Assembly: GCA_029565375.1 (NCBI GenBank)
Contig: JAKQOF010000046.1
Span: forward strand, 1-24,688
Reading direction: 5' to 3'
Source of the DNA: a bacterium
Lineage (GTDB): Bacteria > Patescibacteriota > Saccharimonadia > Saccharimonadales > Saccharimonadaceae
DNA: 24,688 nt
Below are positions 1 to 6,783 of this stretch, one piece after another. Positions within the stretch are counted from its first letter, which is position 1. Every line of letters starts with the position of its first letter. The translations under genes and the position numbers were made by a program. Below the pieces are notes generated by a model that was given only the letters and a program-made list of their open reading frames with translations, did not search any database and was not told where the DNA came from.

Positions 1-1
1 A

Positions 2-424
2 AAACAACTAGACATTATACGGCAGTTATCGTCTACGACCTTCAGTGAGGATTTCCGTCGTGCTGTCGGAATTTATCGATACATGTTGCAGTTAGAGGCC
101 GAGGGAAGCACGTTACGTGCCTTTGCCGACGATGGAATGGCGGAAATCGTTCCCACCCGTGTCGAGTCACGGGGTGATGACGTGACAGATGAGTCCACTG
201 AGCGCCCTCTTAGCGTGGCGGTCAACGTCAATAATGAAACAGCGGCAGCTTTGAAAGCATTTGCTGAAACAGAGGACAAGCCCATGCAAGAAGTACTTGA
301 TGCAGTTGTGATCCAGTATTCCGACTTACTACAACGATGGTTGATGGGTGAGCAATTTATTATCGAAAGTAAAACTGGCAAAATAAGCGAGCTGGCACTA
401 GGTCTGAAACCCGACCTTTCTTAA
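2..424 (+). CDS. Hypothetical protein, 5'-truncated by window edge, RHH-like C-terminus
   Basis: The frame is open back to the first bases of the window, so this is the 3' part (140 codons) of a longer gene. An internal ATG at 83 has no ribosome binding site and need not be the start. I do not recognise the family. The visible protein is soluble and helix-rich. A segment containing FRRAVGIYRYML is followed by an acidic linker, then by a stretch of about 45 residues (LSVAVNVNNETAAALKAFAE and beyond). That stretch has the strand-helix-helix rhythm of ribbon-helix-helix DNA-binding proteins, with a short beta strand and two amphipathic helices. The RHH reading is an inference from pattern only. 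A short gap separates it from the leaderless permease gene downstream. Confidence 0.6.
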   Translation, partial: KQLDIIRQLSSTTFSEDFRRAVGIYRYMLQLEAEGSTLRAFADDGMAEIVPTRVESRGDDVTDESTERPLSVAVNVNNETAAALKAFAETEDKPMQEVLDAVVIQYSDLLQRWLMGEQFIIESKTGKISELALGLKPDLS

Positions 425-450
425 GATATCATTCGAGACCAGCGTTAGCG

Positions 451-456
451 TATACT
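451..456 (+). promoter_or_regulatory. Leaderless promoter -10 box (TATACT) for the DMT permease
   Basis: TATACT lies 7 bases before the ATG at 464, so the predicted transcription start falls at or next to the start codon. No purine-rich ribosome binding site is present. No convincing -35 hexamer is visible. Confidence 0.6.
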
Positions 457-463
457 AATTACT

Positions 464-1336
464 ATGTGGTTACTCTATGCTCTTCTTGGTGCCGTCGGCA
501 AATCCTACTCGGGATTCTTTCGCAAAAAAATGGCGGGCAATGTTAGCGGTACGATGTATATGTGGCTGGGATACGCCGCGATATCTATCGCATTAAGTCC
601 GCTATTGTTAGTAAGCAGCGCAGAGATCGTAAGTATGTTGCAACAATCTTGGTTGGTTATCATCGGCGTAGCCCTCTCTAGTATCTTGGCAACTGTGTTG
701 AACCTGCAAGCACTGAAACATGAAGAACTGTCGTATACAGCGCCGTTAAACGCTTTTGTTCCCGTGTTTACACTGCTAATTGCAGTTGTGTTTTTAAAAG
801 AGAGTCTACCAGCCGCGGGCGTACTGGGCATTTTTATTATCGTCGTGGGCGCATACGTCATAAATATTAAAGCAGGTCGTACAACAAAGTGGCTTGATCC
901 TTTGAAGCATCTGTTTACCAACATCGGCGCACGATTGAGCCTTGTCGTTGCATTTGGCTTTGCTATCAATACAGTGCTATTAAAAGTTTTGACGGATCAA
1001 TCATACAATCCATTTACTATCTTGTTCGTCACAACGGCTGTGAAATGGTTGTTGCTGGCATATGTGCCGTTTGTAAAAAAAGATGAGTTACGACTGGTCG
1101 CAAAGTCAAACAAGTTGATCGTACTGGGCGCAACAGTCAGTTCGTTTGCCGGCACATTCTTTCACATTCTGGCAGTTGCAGGCACAAACGCCAGTTATGC
1201 TGTGAGTGTACGCCGTTTGGAAGCGCCAATATCAGTATTGATTGGCTGGCGACACTTGAAAGAATCAAACATACGTAACAAGTTAATCGGCAGCTTATTC
1301 ATGGTTGCTGGGGCTGTAACCATCGCTCTGTCTTAA
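464..1336 (+). CDS. EamA/DMT-superfamily membrane transporter
   Basis: This 290-residue protein is almost entirely hydrophobic and has about ten predicted membrane spans, the usual EamA (drug/metabolite transporter) layout of two five-helix halves. Supporting motifs are the loop EELSYTAPLNAFVPVFT followed by an FLKE segment at the end of a helix in the first half, and RRLEAPISVLIGW followed by HLKES in the second half. Both match the repeated EamA helix-4/helix-5 signature. It would sit in the cytoplasmic membrane and export or import a small metabolite, but the substrate cannot be read from sequence. The start is set by a -10 box 7 bases upstream, giving a leaderless transcript. It is probably monocistronic, since the next gene is on the opposite strand. 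Confidence 0.85.
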   Translation: MWLLYALLGAVGKSYSGFFRKKMAGNVSGTMYMWLGYAAISIALSPLLLVSSAEIVSMLQQSWLVIIGVALSSILATVLNLQALKHEELSYTAPLNAFVPVFTLLIAVVFLKESLPAAGVLGIFIIVVGAYVINIKAGRTTKWLDPLKHLFTNIGARLSLVVAFGFAINTVLLKVLTDQSYNPFTILFVTTAVKWLLLAYVPFVKKDELRLVAKSNKLIVLGATVSSFAGTFFHILAVAGTNASYAVSVRRLEAPISVLIGWRHLKESNIRNKLIGSLFMVAGAVTIALS

Positions 1337-1354
1337 GCCTTAAAGGCAGTTTAT

Positions 1355-1669
1355 TTATAGGAACCCGTTCAGCACGAACATGCACAGAATACACAACACG
1401 ACAGCATAAAATGCTACTCTGAGTTGCCGTGCAGTATGGATAAGTGGTTCTTCCGTAAACAACGCAGGATTGCGTAGATACACTTCGTTCTGACGATTAA
1501 ACTCTTTGATCCATTCTCGAAGATTTGTAGATTTGCGGGTTACTCCATACTCAGGATGGTATATCTTAAGTCTCTTAACATAGATTCTAAAGGCGATGAA
1601 ATTTAAACATAACGCAAAAACGGTTAAAAAAGGTATAGATACTATAGCAAATGCGAATAGAAGGTCCAT
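1355..1669 (-). CDS. Small two-span membrane protein, unknown function
   Basis: The ATG at 1669 (product MDLLFAFAIV...) is chosen over an upstream in-frame ATG at 1717. A consensus TATAAT on the minus strand (1681 to 1676) ends exactly 6 bases before it, so the longer form would start upstream of its own promoter. The product has 104 residues: an N-terminal membrane helix (about residues 2-24), a basic, aromatic, polar middle region (KIYHPEYGVTRKSTNLREW) of about 55 residues, and a second membrane helix at the C-terminus (about 80-102). It looks like a small integral membrane protein with a soluble loop. I do not recognise a family. It is divergent from the Nudix gene at 1718, and their promoters overlap. 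Confidence 0.65.
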   Translation of the reverse strand: MDLLFAFAIVSIPFLTVFALCLNFIAFRIYVKRLKIYHPEYGVTRKSTNLREWIKEFNRQNEVYLRNPALFTEEPLIHTARQLRVAFYAVVLCILCMFVLNGFL

Positions 1670-1675
1670 ACGAGC

Positions 1676-1711
1676 ATTATACACGTAGGTGCAGGTCAAT
1701 AATGATATCAT
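1676..1711. promoter_or_regulatory. Overlapping divergent leaderless promoters
   Basis: On the minus strand TATAAT (1681 to 1676) lies 6 bases before the ATG at 1669. On the plus strand TATCAT (1706-1711) lies 6 bases before the ATG at 1718. Only 24 bases separate the two -10 boxes, so polymerase footprints must overlap and the two genes probably compete for initiation. Confidence 0.65.
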
Positions 1712-1717
1712 TAACAC

Positions 1718-2221
1718 ATGGCAGAACGACTCACACTTGTAGACGAAAACGACCAGCCAATTACTGTAGGTGACCGCAAACTTGCATGGGCACAGGGATA
1801 TTACACACGTAACATTCGCGTTGTTTTGCGCGACGAGAACGGGCGATTGCTTTCACAACAGCGCAGTATGAAAAAGGACTCGTTCCCTGGCATGTGGACA
1901 GTGGCTGCTAGCGGCCATGTGGACGAAGGTGAGACTTGGGACGTGGCTGCACGTCGCGAGGCACAAGAAGAAATTGGTATATCACCAGACCTCAAGTTGA
2001 TTGGCGAGTTTACATTCAAACATGATGAGAGTGACAAAAAAATTCGCCAAATTATTCACGTATACGAAGGAACGATCGATAGCGCAACTTCGTTTGCGTT
2101 TGAGCCAGACGAAGTCCAAGACGCAAAGTGGTTTGACCTCGACGAGTTGAAAGAGTTACTAAAAACGTCCCAAGACATCTTTACGCCGAGTTTTGCTGAA
2201 ATCATCACGATGTTTTACTAA
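1718..2221 (+). CDS. Nudix hydrolase (paralogue 1)
   Basis: The 167-residue protein carries a complete Nudix box, GHVDEGETWDVAARREAQEE followed by IGI (G-x5-E-x7-RE-U-x-EE-x-G-U). The Glu residues bind the metal that drives hydrolysis of a nucleoside diphosphate linked to another group. The N-terminus (LTLVDENDQPITVGDRKLAW) and overall layout resemble the YfcD/IPP-isomerase-like Nudix group rather than MutT proper. The substrate is unknown. It starts from a leaderless promoter (TATCAT, 6-base spacer). The gene at 4226 encodes a clear paralogue, sharing VDENDQPI, the RDENGR..SQ.RS segment, GHVDEGET and EGTIDS. It is probably a single-gene transcript; the next gene has its own promoter and ribosome binding site. 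Confidence 0.9.
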   Translation: MAERLTLVDENDQPITVGDRKLAWAQGYYTRNIRVVLRDENGRLLSQQRSMKKDSFPGMWTVAASGHVDEGETWDVAARREAQEEIGISPDLKLIGEFTFKHDESDKKIRQIIHVYEGTIDSATSFAFEPDEVQDAKWFDLDELKELLKTSQDIFTPSFAEIITMFY

Positions 2222-2252
2222 ACACAATTTCTCAAGTCAGCGCCAAATGCAT

Positions 2253-2282
2253 TATAATTCTTATATCAAATAGAGTTAGGAG
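2253..2282 (+). promoter_or_regulatory. -10 box TATAAT and Shine-Dalgarno AGGAG for the anchored protein gene
   Basis: TATAAT is at 2253-2258 and AGGAG at 2278-2282, 4 bases before the ATG at 2287. Unlike most neighbours, this gene has a short leader with a ribosome binding site. No good -35 box is seen. Confidence 0.55.
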
Positions 2283-2286
2283 TTAT

Positions 2287-2823
2287 ATGCCAAAACCAAT
2301 CGTTACTGCACTTATTGTTACGGGATCAGTCATTGTTGTCGGAGGAGGCGCTTTTGTCGCATACAACGTGATAAATGGTCAGTCAACATCATCAACTGGC
2401 ACAAGCACATCACAAACAAGTAAAGTAGCGTTGGTTGACCCTGACGGTACATATAACTTCTTTTCTGATCCAAGCGTCACAAAGTACCCTGAAAAGGACG
2501 TGGTCTTTGGCAATGGCCAGACGTTAACGTTTGAATACGACGGCAGCAAGACGAACAACGATCCATACGCGACGCTATCATACTATCCATATTACATTCA
2601 GGACGACGGTACGGTTCTCCCAATGGGTGGCGGTAACATCACTGGTCGTGGCAGTGGCACATTTACTGTGTCGAACTCAATCTTTACAAGTGACGCAAAT
2701 GGTCGACACGGCTTCTTGGAGATTACTGGTACGTACGATACTGGATTTGACGCAGATGGCAAGGTGACAGGTAAAAACGTCAAGCTTGGCATGTATCCCG
2801 TTGTCTTTGACGTTGCTGAGTAG
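2287..2823 (+). CDS. Membrane-anchored extracytoplasmic protein, unknown function
   Basis: The 178-residue protein has one N-terminal hydrophobic helix (about residues 6-27), a Ser/Thr-rich linker (about 32-46, many S, T and Q) and then a soluble, beta-rich domain of about 130 residues with many Gly, Tyr, Asp and Thr. There is no lipobox Cys after the helix, so an uncleaved signal anchor is likelier than a lipoprotein, with the domain outside the cell. I do not recognise the domain. The Shine-Dalgarno AGGAG 4 bases before the ATG supports the start. The gap to the NADAR gene is only 18 bases, so the two may share a transcript. For a CPR cell a surface protein of this kind could take part in host contact, but that is speculation. 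Confidence 0.75.
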   Translation: MPKPIVTALIVTGSVIVVGGGAFVAYNVINGQSTSSTGTSTSQTSKVALVDPDGTYNFFSDPSVTKYPEKDVVFGNGQTLTFEYDGSKTNNDPYATLSYYPYYIQDDGTVLPMGGGNITGRGSGTFTVSNSIFTSDANGRHGFLEITGTYDTGFDADGKVTGKNVKLGMYPVVFDVAE

Positions 2824-2841
2824 AGTAAACCGTATAGCCAC

Positions 2842-3279
2842 ATGATTAAAATCCCGTATTACGAGACATCACACTTTGTCTTTTCTAACTTTTCCGCACA
2901 TCAAGTTGTGTATCTAGACGTGACGTATCCAACAGCTGAACATGCCTTTCATGCACAAAAGTTTGTTGATGCAAATGTGCGAGAGCGCATACAACAATGC
3001 GGAAGCCCGTTAGACGCATGGCAACTAGGCACGACGCTAAAAGACGAGCAACGTCCAGACTGGAATGAGGTGAAGGTGAGTGTTCTCACAGATATTGTTC
3101 GTCAGAAGGCGGCTCAACACAGCGAAGTACGCGATGCGCTTATTGCAAGTGGTGGTGAAGAGATCCAAGAAGTTAACCCCCATGACAGCTTTTGGGGTAG
3201 TGGTGCGGATGGCACGGGACAAAACACAACTGGCAAGATACTCATGAGCATACGAGACGAACTGGGGCAAAATAATTAG
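2842..3279 (+). CDS. NADAR (YbiA/DUF1768) family N-glycosidase
   Basis: The 145-residue protein matches the NADAR fold along its whole length: FSNFSAH near the N-terminus, YPTAEHAFHAQKF at about residues 31-43, then an alternating K/R and hydrophobic helix, and the C-terminal block FWGSGADGTGQN followed by GKILM and IR. Family members hydrolyse N-glycosidic bonds in riboflavin-pathway intermediates or remove ADP-ribose from guanine bases, the latter as antitoxins to DarT-type toxins. No ADP-ribosyltransferase gene is visible nearby, so a housekeeping or stand-alone protective role is as likely as an antitoxin role. It lies 18 bases after the preceding gene and ends just before a strong intrinsic terminator, so it is probably the last gene of a two-gene unit. 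Confidence 0.9.
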   Translation: MIKIPYYETSHFVFSNFSAHQVVYLDVTYPTAEHAFHAQKFVDANVRERIQQCGSPLDAWQLGTTLKDEQRPDWNEVKVSVLTDIVRQKAAQHSEVRDALIASGGEEIQEVNPHDSFWGSGADGTGQNTTGKILMSIRDELGQNN

Positions 3280-3284
3280 AAACA

Positions 3285-3311
3285 AAAACGCCACCATAAC
3301 GGTGGCGTTTT
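3285..3311. terminator. Intrinsic terminator, probably bidirectional
   Basis: There is an 11-bp perfect stem (AAAACGCCACC, loop ATAAC, GGTGGCGTTTT) directly after the NADAR stop. A-rich and T-rich arms on both sides let it serve the NADAR gene and the convergent small membrane gene ending at 3329. Confidence 0.9.
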
Positions 3312-3328
3312 ATGCTGGTTGCGCATCT

Positions 3329-3535
3329 TTAGATTTTAAAAACCCATACCAAGATGGCAGTAGCGATTGCAAGCAGGACAAAGAATAGCCCTAGTCCCAC
3401 AGGTGAGCCCCAGCTAAACCAAGAGCCCCAAGCTCGCCAGTGGTTCCAGTGAGCTTGTGACATCTCTTTCCACTGGTCATACTCGGCTTTCGCTTTCGCT
3501 AGCTTTGCAGCTCGTTTTGCTTCGCGATCATCCAT
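3329..3535 (-). CDS. Small membrane protein with charged N-terminal helix, unknown function
   Basis: The 68-residue protein starts at an ATG preceded by a strong Shine-Dalgarno AAGGAG, about 7 bases away on the minus strand. Residues 1-30 are a charged, Ala/Lys-rich amphipathic helix (MDDREAKRAAKLAKAKAEYD). A Trp-rich stretch follows (several W between residues 22 and 42), then one membrane helix (about residues 46-66) ending in WVFKI. The likely topology is a soluble cytoplasmic helix with a C-terminal anchor. I do not recognise a family. It converges on the NADAR gene across the shared terminator. A palindrome just upstream (3560-3572) may be an operator for it. Confidence 0.7.
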   Translation of the reverse strand: MDDREAKRAAKLAKAKAEYDQWKEMSQAHWNHWRAWGSWFSWGSPVGLGLFFVLLAIATAILVWVFKI

Positions 3536-3559
3536 AGTTGATCTCCTTGTTAATGTATC

Positions 3560-3572
3560 GACCAGCCTGGTC
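3560..3572. repeat. Perfect palindrome GACCAGCCTGGTC, possible operator
   Basis: Six bases plus six around a central C, located 25 bases upstream of the start of the minus-strand gene at 3535. The half site TCGACCAG recurs at 3610-3617. It could be a regulator-binding site; no matching regulator is identified here. Confidence 0.35.
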
Positions 3573-3661
3573 TGATTGAAACCGCAAATCTGTTTGTGCC
3601 GATGGCTAATCGACCAGACCGCAAGGCGGAATTATTTCACCATCATAATACCATATTTTGT

Positions 3662-3667
3662 TATAGT
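3662..3667 (+). promoter_or_regulatory. Leaderless promoter -10 box (TATAGT)
   Basis: TATAGT, then GAAGAT, then ATG at 3674. The 15-base block TATAGTGAAGATATG differs by one base from the one at 4214-4228 in front of the next gene. Confidence 0.65.
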
Positions 3668-3673
3668 GAAGAT

Positions 3674-4213
3674 ATGGTTCAAGCATTTATTATTGCGTTG
3701 ATTTTAGTGAATATCTGGCATGCGTACTTGGGTATCTTCGGTAAAAAGCAGCACAAAACAACATCAGTAAGTGAATCTGCTGCGGCTCACGAAAATGTAC
3801 TTATAATCCACAAAATTATACATATATTATGCGCCTCAGTATTTATAATCTACGCGTCAGTACTTATCCTTGATAATGCTCAATACGTATTTCCTAGCGT
3901 ACTGCTAGTAATGGCTGCAACCTTGGATATCATACAAGCTGTAACTCTAAACAAACACACAAACCACCAATTCGGAAAACTATCTGATACACATCAAACA
4001 AGCGCTTGGTTGATGTCGGTGTCTTACCTGATGGCGTGTTTGTTATTTTTGCTTACAACGGCGTCAATATGGGTTGCTATCGCAATCTGCGTCACACTTT
4101 TTATCACCTATATGTGGCTCAGAGTCACTGCAATGCGTTATTTTTACTTCGCGCAGATGATCTTCTTTTTTGTCGTGTCTGCAGGACTTGGCACGGCAGC
4201 AGTTCTTATTTGA
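3674..4213 (+). CDS. Multi-span membrane protein, unknown function
   Basis: The start at 3674 (MVQAFIIALILVNIWH...) is preferred to an in-frame ATG at 3596 because the TATAGT -10 box ends 6 bases before it. The product has 179 residues with about six hydrophobic segments (roughly residues 3-22, 42-62, 68-88, 110-130, 132-152 and 158-178) and short polar loops, one rich in His and Asn (NKHTNHQFGKLSDTHQ). It ends with TGA, one of the few TGA stops in the window. The two hydrophobic hairpins near the end resemble general small integral membrane proteins; I cannot name the family. It is followed 12 bases later by the second Nudix gene, which has its own leaderless promoter overlapping this stop region. 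Confidence 0.7.
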   Translation: MVQAFIIALILVNIWHAYLGIFGKKQHKTTSVSESAAAHENVLIIHKIIHILCASVFIIYASVLILDNAQYVFPSVLLVMAATLDIIQAVTLNKHTNHQFGKLSDTHQTSAWLMSVSYLMACLLFLLTTASIWVAIAICVTLFITYMWLRVTAMRYFYFAQMIFFFVVSAGLGTAAVLI

Positions 4214-4219
4214 TATAGT
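4214..4219 (+). promoter_or_regulatory. Leaderless promoter -10 box (TATAGT) for Nudix paralogue 2
   Basis: TATAGT begins immediately after the upstream TGA stop and is followed by GTAGAT and the ATG at 4226, a 6-base spacer. There is no ribosome binding site. Confidence 0.65.
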
Positions 4220-4225
4220 GTAGAT

Positions 4226-4729
4226 ATGACTGAAAAAATTATGTTTGTGGACGAAAACGACCAGCCGATCGGTGCAGGTGACCGTAGAGAAGCTTGGACT
4301 GGTGGTATGCATGTAAGGATTGTGCGTGCAATTTTGCGCGACGAGAACGGTCGTATCTTATCTCAACGCCGTAGTGCGTTAAAGCCGTCCTACCCAAACC
4401 GTTGGTCTGACTCTGTTAGTGGCCATGTTGACGAAGGCGAAACGTATGACGTTGCTATGGCACGTGAGATGAAGGAAGAGATTAACCTCGAGACTGATCT
4501 AAGATTTATTGGTAAATTTGAGAGTATGGACATACAAGGCGAATATACTATTCGCGAGTTTAATGCTATTTACGAAGGTACGATCGACAGCAACACACAG
4601 CTTGACCTAGAGCCAACTGAAGTGACAGAAGTAAAGTGGTTTGAGATTAACGAGCTAAAGTCACTTATCGCAAACGGACCCGAAGTATTTACTCCAGGCT
4701 TTAGAGAAGCAATACGACGATACTATTAA
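4226..4729 (+). CDS. Nudix hydrolase (paralogue 2)
   Basis: This 167-residue protein is exactly as long as the product at 1718 and is clearly its paralogue (FVDENDQPIGAGDRREAW, RDENGRILSQRRS, SGHVDEGETYDV, EGTIDSN). The Nudix box GHVDEGETYDVAMAREMKEE is followed by INL, so the usual Gly after EE-x is Asn. The metal-binding REUxEE core is kept, so activity is expected, possibly with a different substrate. It is probably an IPP-isomerase-like/YfcD-group Nudix enzyme acting on a nucleotide-linked compound. It starts leaderless, and its stop codon overlaps the next ATG by one base, so it is translationally coupled to the gene at 4729. Confidence 0.88.
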   Translation: MTEKIMFVDENDQPIGAGDRREAWTGGMHVRIVRAILRDENGRILSQRRSALKPSYPNRWSDSVSGHVDEGETYDVAMAREMKEEINLETDLRFIGKFESMDIQGEYTIREFNAIYEGTIDSNTQLDLEPTEVTEVKWFEINELKSLIANGPEVFTPGFREAIRRYY

Positions 4730-5316
4730 TGCGTACGTCAAAAGCAATCAAGGCACTAGAAGACTTTAACGGTATTAACTGGCATGCGAAGGCACAAGTA
4801 TTGTTGACAGCCTACGGCTATAAACCTGCGACTTTTATTTACCTTGAAGCAATGCCATATACAAAAGAGGATACGCCAATTCGTGTATCAAAAGATACTT
4901 ACACGTTACTCTGCCTGATACTAACGAATCTTGGACTTGTCTTTGAAAATCGTGACAGAATGATTAGTGATGACGAATCCAAAACAGTACATTTAATCGA
5001 CTTTTGTATTAGTCGTGACTCACAAACGGCTACAACGCTTCACGGTGCAATCGTGTCTAACAACGATAGGTTAACAGGTATTACGTTAGGATATCCTTTA
5101 ACAGCAGCGGAGGCCTATGCCTCTGACAACATGTTACCAATCCATAATCATCCATTATCGACAAAAGATGTGAATGAACGTAATATGCGCATGCTAAACC
5201 ATAGGTTGTCAAAAGAATCCTGGGAAGATGAAGTGAAGTACCTTCAGATACATGGAGATGCTTTAAAAGACCTGAGTCGCACAATATACGATCATGTGAC
5301 AGCTGAAAATGAATAA
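4729..5316 (+). CDS. Hypothetical protein coupled to the Nudix gene
   Basis: The ATG shares its A with the TAA stop of the Nudix gene (TAATG), so translation is probably coupled and the two proteins may act together. The 195-residue product is soluble and mixed alpha/beta, with no membrane segment. Visible points are an N-terminal helix (RTSKAIKALEDFNGINW), a central block with FENRDRMISDDESKTVHLID, and a short HNHPLS motif at about residues 138-143. I do not recognise a family. The genomic pairing suggests a role in the same nucleotide or metabolite reaction as the Nudix enzyme, but this is inference from position only. Confidence 0.7.
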   Translation: MRTSKAIKALEDFNGINWHAKAQVLLTAYGYKPATFIYLEAMPYTKEDTPIRVSKDTYTLLCLILTNLGLVFENRDRMISDDESKTVHLIDFCISRDSQTATTLHGAIVSNNDRLTGITLGYPLTAAEAYASDNMLPIHNHPLSTKDVNERNMRMLNHRLSKESWEDEVKYLQIHGDALKDLSRTIYDHVTAENE

Positions 5317-5322
5317 TTTTGC

Positions 5323-5328
5323 TATCAT
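5323..5328 (+). promoter_or_regulatory. Leaderless promoter -10 box (TATCAT) for the Dabb gene
   Basis: TATCAT, a 6-base spacer ACGTAC, then ATG at 5335. The same hexamer and spacing serve the Nudix gene at 1718. Confidence 0.65.
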
Positions 5329-5334
5329 ACGTAC

Positions 5335-5646
5335 ATGAGAATACGACATACGGTTATATTTACGTTCTATGAAACAACGACAGACGAGCAGATTCAAGAC
5401 GTTATTGAGCGGTTGAATGCGATGGGCGAGTACTTGCAGCGTGAGGTTGGCGTGACAGACTGGGTCGTTGCAAAACACATACCCGAGACGTTTCGTGCTG
5501 GGCGCGCACATTTGTTACAAGATGGCGTCTTTCCAAGTGTTGAGTCTCTGGGCCAGCATGCACAGTCAGACACGCACAAGCGAGTTGTTGAGCTCACTCC
5601 ACATGTCAGTGATTGGATGACTGTTGATACGGCACTTGCCGAATAG
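5335..5646 (+). CDS. Dabb (stress-responsive alpha/beta barrel) domain protein
   Basis: The 103-residue protein has the ferredoxin-like Dabb layout: first strand IRHTVIFTF, a helix with TTDEQIQDVIERLNAM, a VGVTDWVV strand, a HLLQDGVFPSVESLGQ segment and a closing helix/strand ending HKRVVELTPHVSDWMTVD. Dabb proteins are small dimeric barrels, often of unknown role, some linked to stress or to polyketide-type catalysis. Its length is normal for a single-domain member. It starts from a leaderless promoter, and the Nudix-VOC gene follows after 7 bases, possibly partly co-transcribed. The specific function is unknown. Confidence 0.8.
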   Translation: MRIRHTVIFTFYETTTDEQIQDVIERLNAMGEYLQREVGVTDWVVAKHIPETFRAGRAHLLQDGVFPSVESLGQHAQSDTHKRVVELTPHVSDWMTVDTALAE

Positions 5647-5653
5647 TATTTAT

Positions 5654-6493
5654 ATGAGTGGAAAATATCCTAGCACATTCTATCGCATTGGCATTAAGGC
5701 CATGATTCGCAACGAAAAGGGCGAGTTGTTGTTGGTCAAGGAAAGACAAAGTGCCTGGAGTTTGCCTGGCGGTGGCATGGAGCACGGCGAAAGCATGCAC
5801 GACGCGCTGAAACGTGAACTATACGAGGAAGTGCTGATTGAGTCTGACTTTACAGAAGAACTGATTGATACAGAGACAATGTACCTTGATTATCACGAAG
5901 CGTATTTGATATGGATGGTACACAAAGTCACCGTCGATAAGCTGACGTACGGGCTAGGGCAAGATGCCACTGAGGTCGGCTTTGTTGATCCAGAGACATT
6001 AAAAGACAGTAAGCATTTGTCTGAGCGATTGGTATATGGACTCCACAAAAAACACCCCACACAGGTATCACGAAACAAGTTACAGCTTGAACTTCACGTC
6101 GACGACTTTAACCCAGTAAAAGAGTACTACGGCAAACTAGGTTTTGCAGTTGCATGGGAACATCCCGCTAAAGGCTTCGATGGATATTTGGTCATAGAGA
6201 AAGAGGGCAACACGATTTGCTTTTGGTCCGGAAACCAGGAAGTATACGACCAACCACACTTTAAACAGTTTGCGCGTGATACGGCGCGAGGATACGGTGT
6301 TGAAGTAGTCGTTATGGTGAGCGACATTCACGCATTCTATGACCACGTCAAAGACACGGCGAACGTTGTCGAGCCGCTCATCAAACAACCATGGGGTCTA
6401 TGGGATTTTAGGGCGGTTGATCCTGCAGGATACTACCTACGTTTTACGTCCGAGCATGACGTTTTAAGCAATTCACATGCAATAAAGAAATAA
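5654..6493 (+). CDS. Nudix hydrolase fused to a VOC/glyoxalase-like domain
   Basis: The 279-residue protein has two domains. Residues 1 to about 135 are Nudix, with strand GIKAMIRNEKGELLLVKERQ and box GGMEHGESMHDALKRELYEE followed by VLI (residues 40-62). The conserved Gly after EE-x is Leu, while REUxEE is intact. Residues about 143-272 form a vicinal-oxygen-chelate domain: LQLELHVDDFNPVKEYYGKL, GFAVAWE, GNTICFW, VVVMVSDIHAFYDHVK, then FRAVDPAGYYLRF. The ATG at 5654 is preferred over 5624, which would overlap the Dabb gene; TAGTAT lies 4 bases upstream. The fusion suggests hydrolysis of a nucleotide-linked compound plus metal-dependent chemistry or binding of a product by the VOC half. The VOC domain may also be a resistance-type binding module. 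Confidence 0.88.
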   Translation: MSGKYPSTFYRIGIKAMIRNEKGELLLVKERQSAWSLPGGGMEHGESMHDALKRELYEEVLIESDFTEELIDTETMYLDYHEAYLIWMVHKVTVDKLTYGLGQDATEVGFVDPETLKDSKHLSERLVYGLHKKHPTQVSRNKLQLELHVDDFNPVKEYYGKLGFAVAWEHPAKGFDGYLVIEKEGNTICFWSGNQEVYDQPHFKQFARDTARGYGVEVVVMVSDIHAFYDHVKDTANVVEPLIKQPWGLWDFRAVDPAGYYLRFTSEHDVLSNSHAIKK

Positions 6494-6504
6494 GAGGACA
6501 CAGT

Positions 6505-6777
6505 ATGTCATTTCAAGCATATTTAGATAACGTTGAAGCAAAGACGGGCAAAACGCCGAATGAGTTCATTGCGATGGCGCAAGCAAAAAACCTGACAAAA
6601 TATGCCGATATTGTAGCGTGGTTACAAAAGGACTTCAGCTTAGGTCTAGGACATGCCAAGGCTATCGTCCATGTGATTTTGCACGGTGACACATTCGAGC
6701 TAAAGCACACAACTGGCACACATCGCGACGAATCGAACACATTACGACTCGATGGCATCAAAAACCGTGTAAAATAG
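6505..6777 (+). CDS. DUF4287 domain protein
   Basis: The 90-residue protein opens with MSFQAYLDNVEAKTGKTPNE, then has IVAWLQKDFSLGLGHAKAIV at about residues 35-54, both hallmarks of DUF4287. In other bacteria this domain is a small helical unit found alone or fused, with no established biochemical role. A ribosome binding site GAGGA (6494-6498) lies 6 bases before the ATG. The gene follows the Nudix-VOC gene by 11 bases, so it is likely the second gene of that transcript. The C-terminal tail is basic and His/Thr-rich (KHTTGTHRDESN). Confidence 0.85.
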   Translation: MSFQAYLDNVEAKTGKTPNEFIAMAQAKNLTKYADIVAWLQKDFSLGLGHAKAIVHVILHGDTFELKHTTGTHRDESNTLRLDGIKNRVK

Positions 6778-6783
6778 ACAGGT

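Noticed and set aside
1337..1354. GCCTTAAAGGC after the permease gene as a terminator
   Set aside because: The stem is only three to five pairs with almost no loop, too weak to call.
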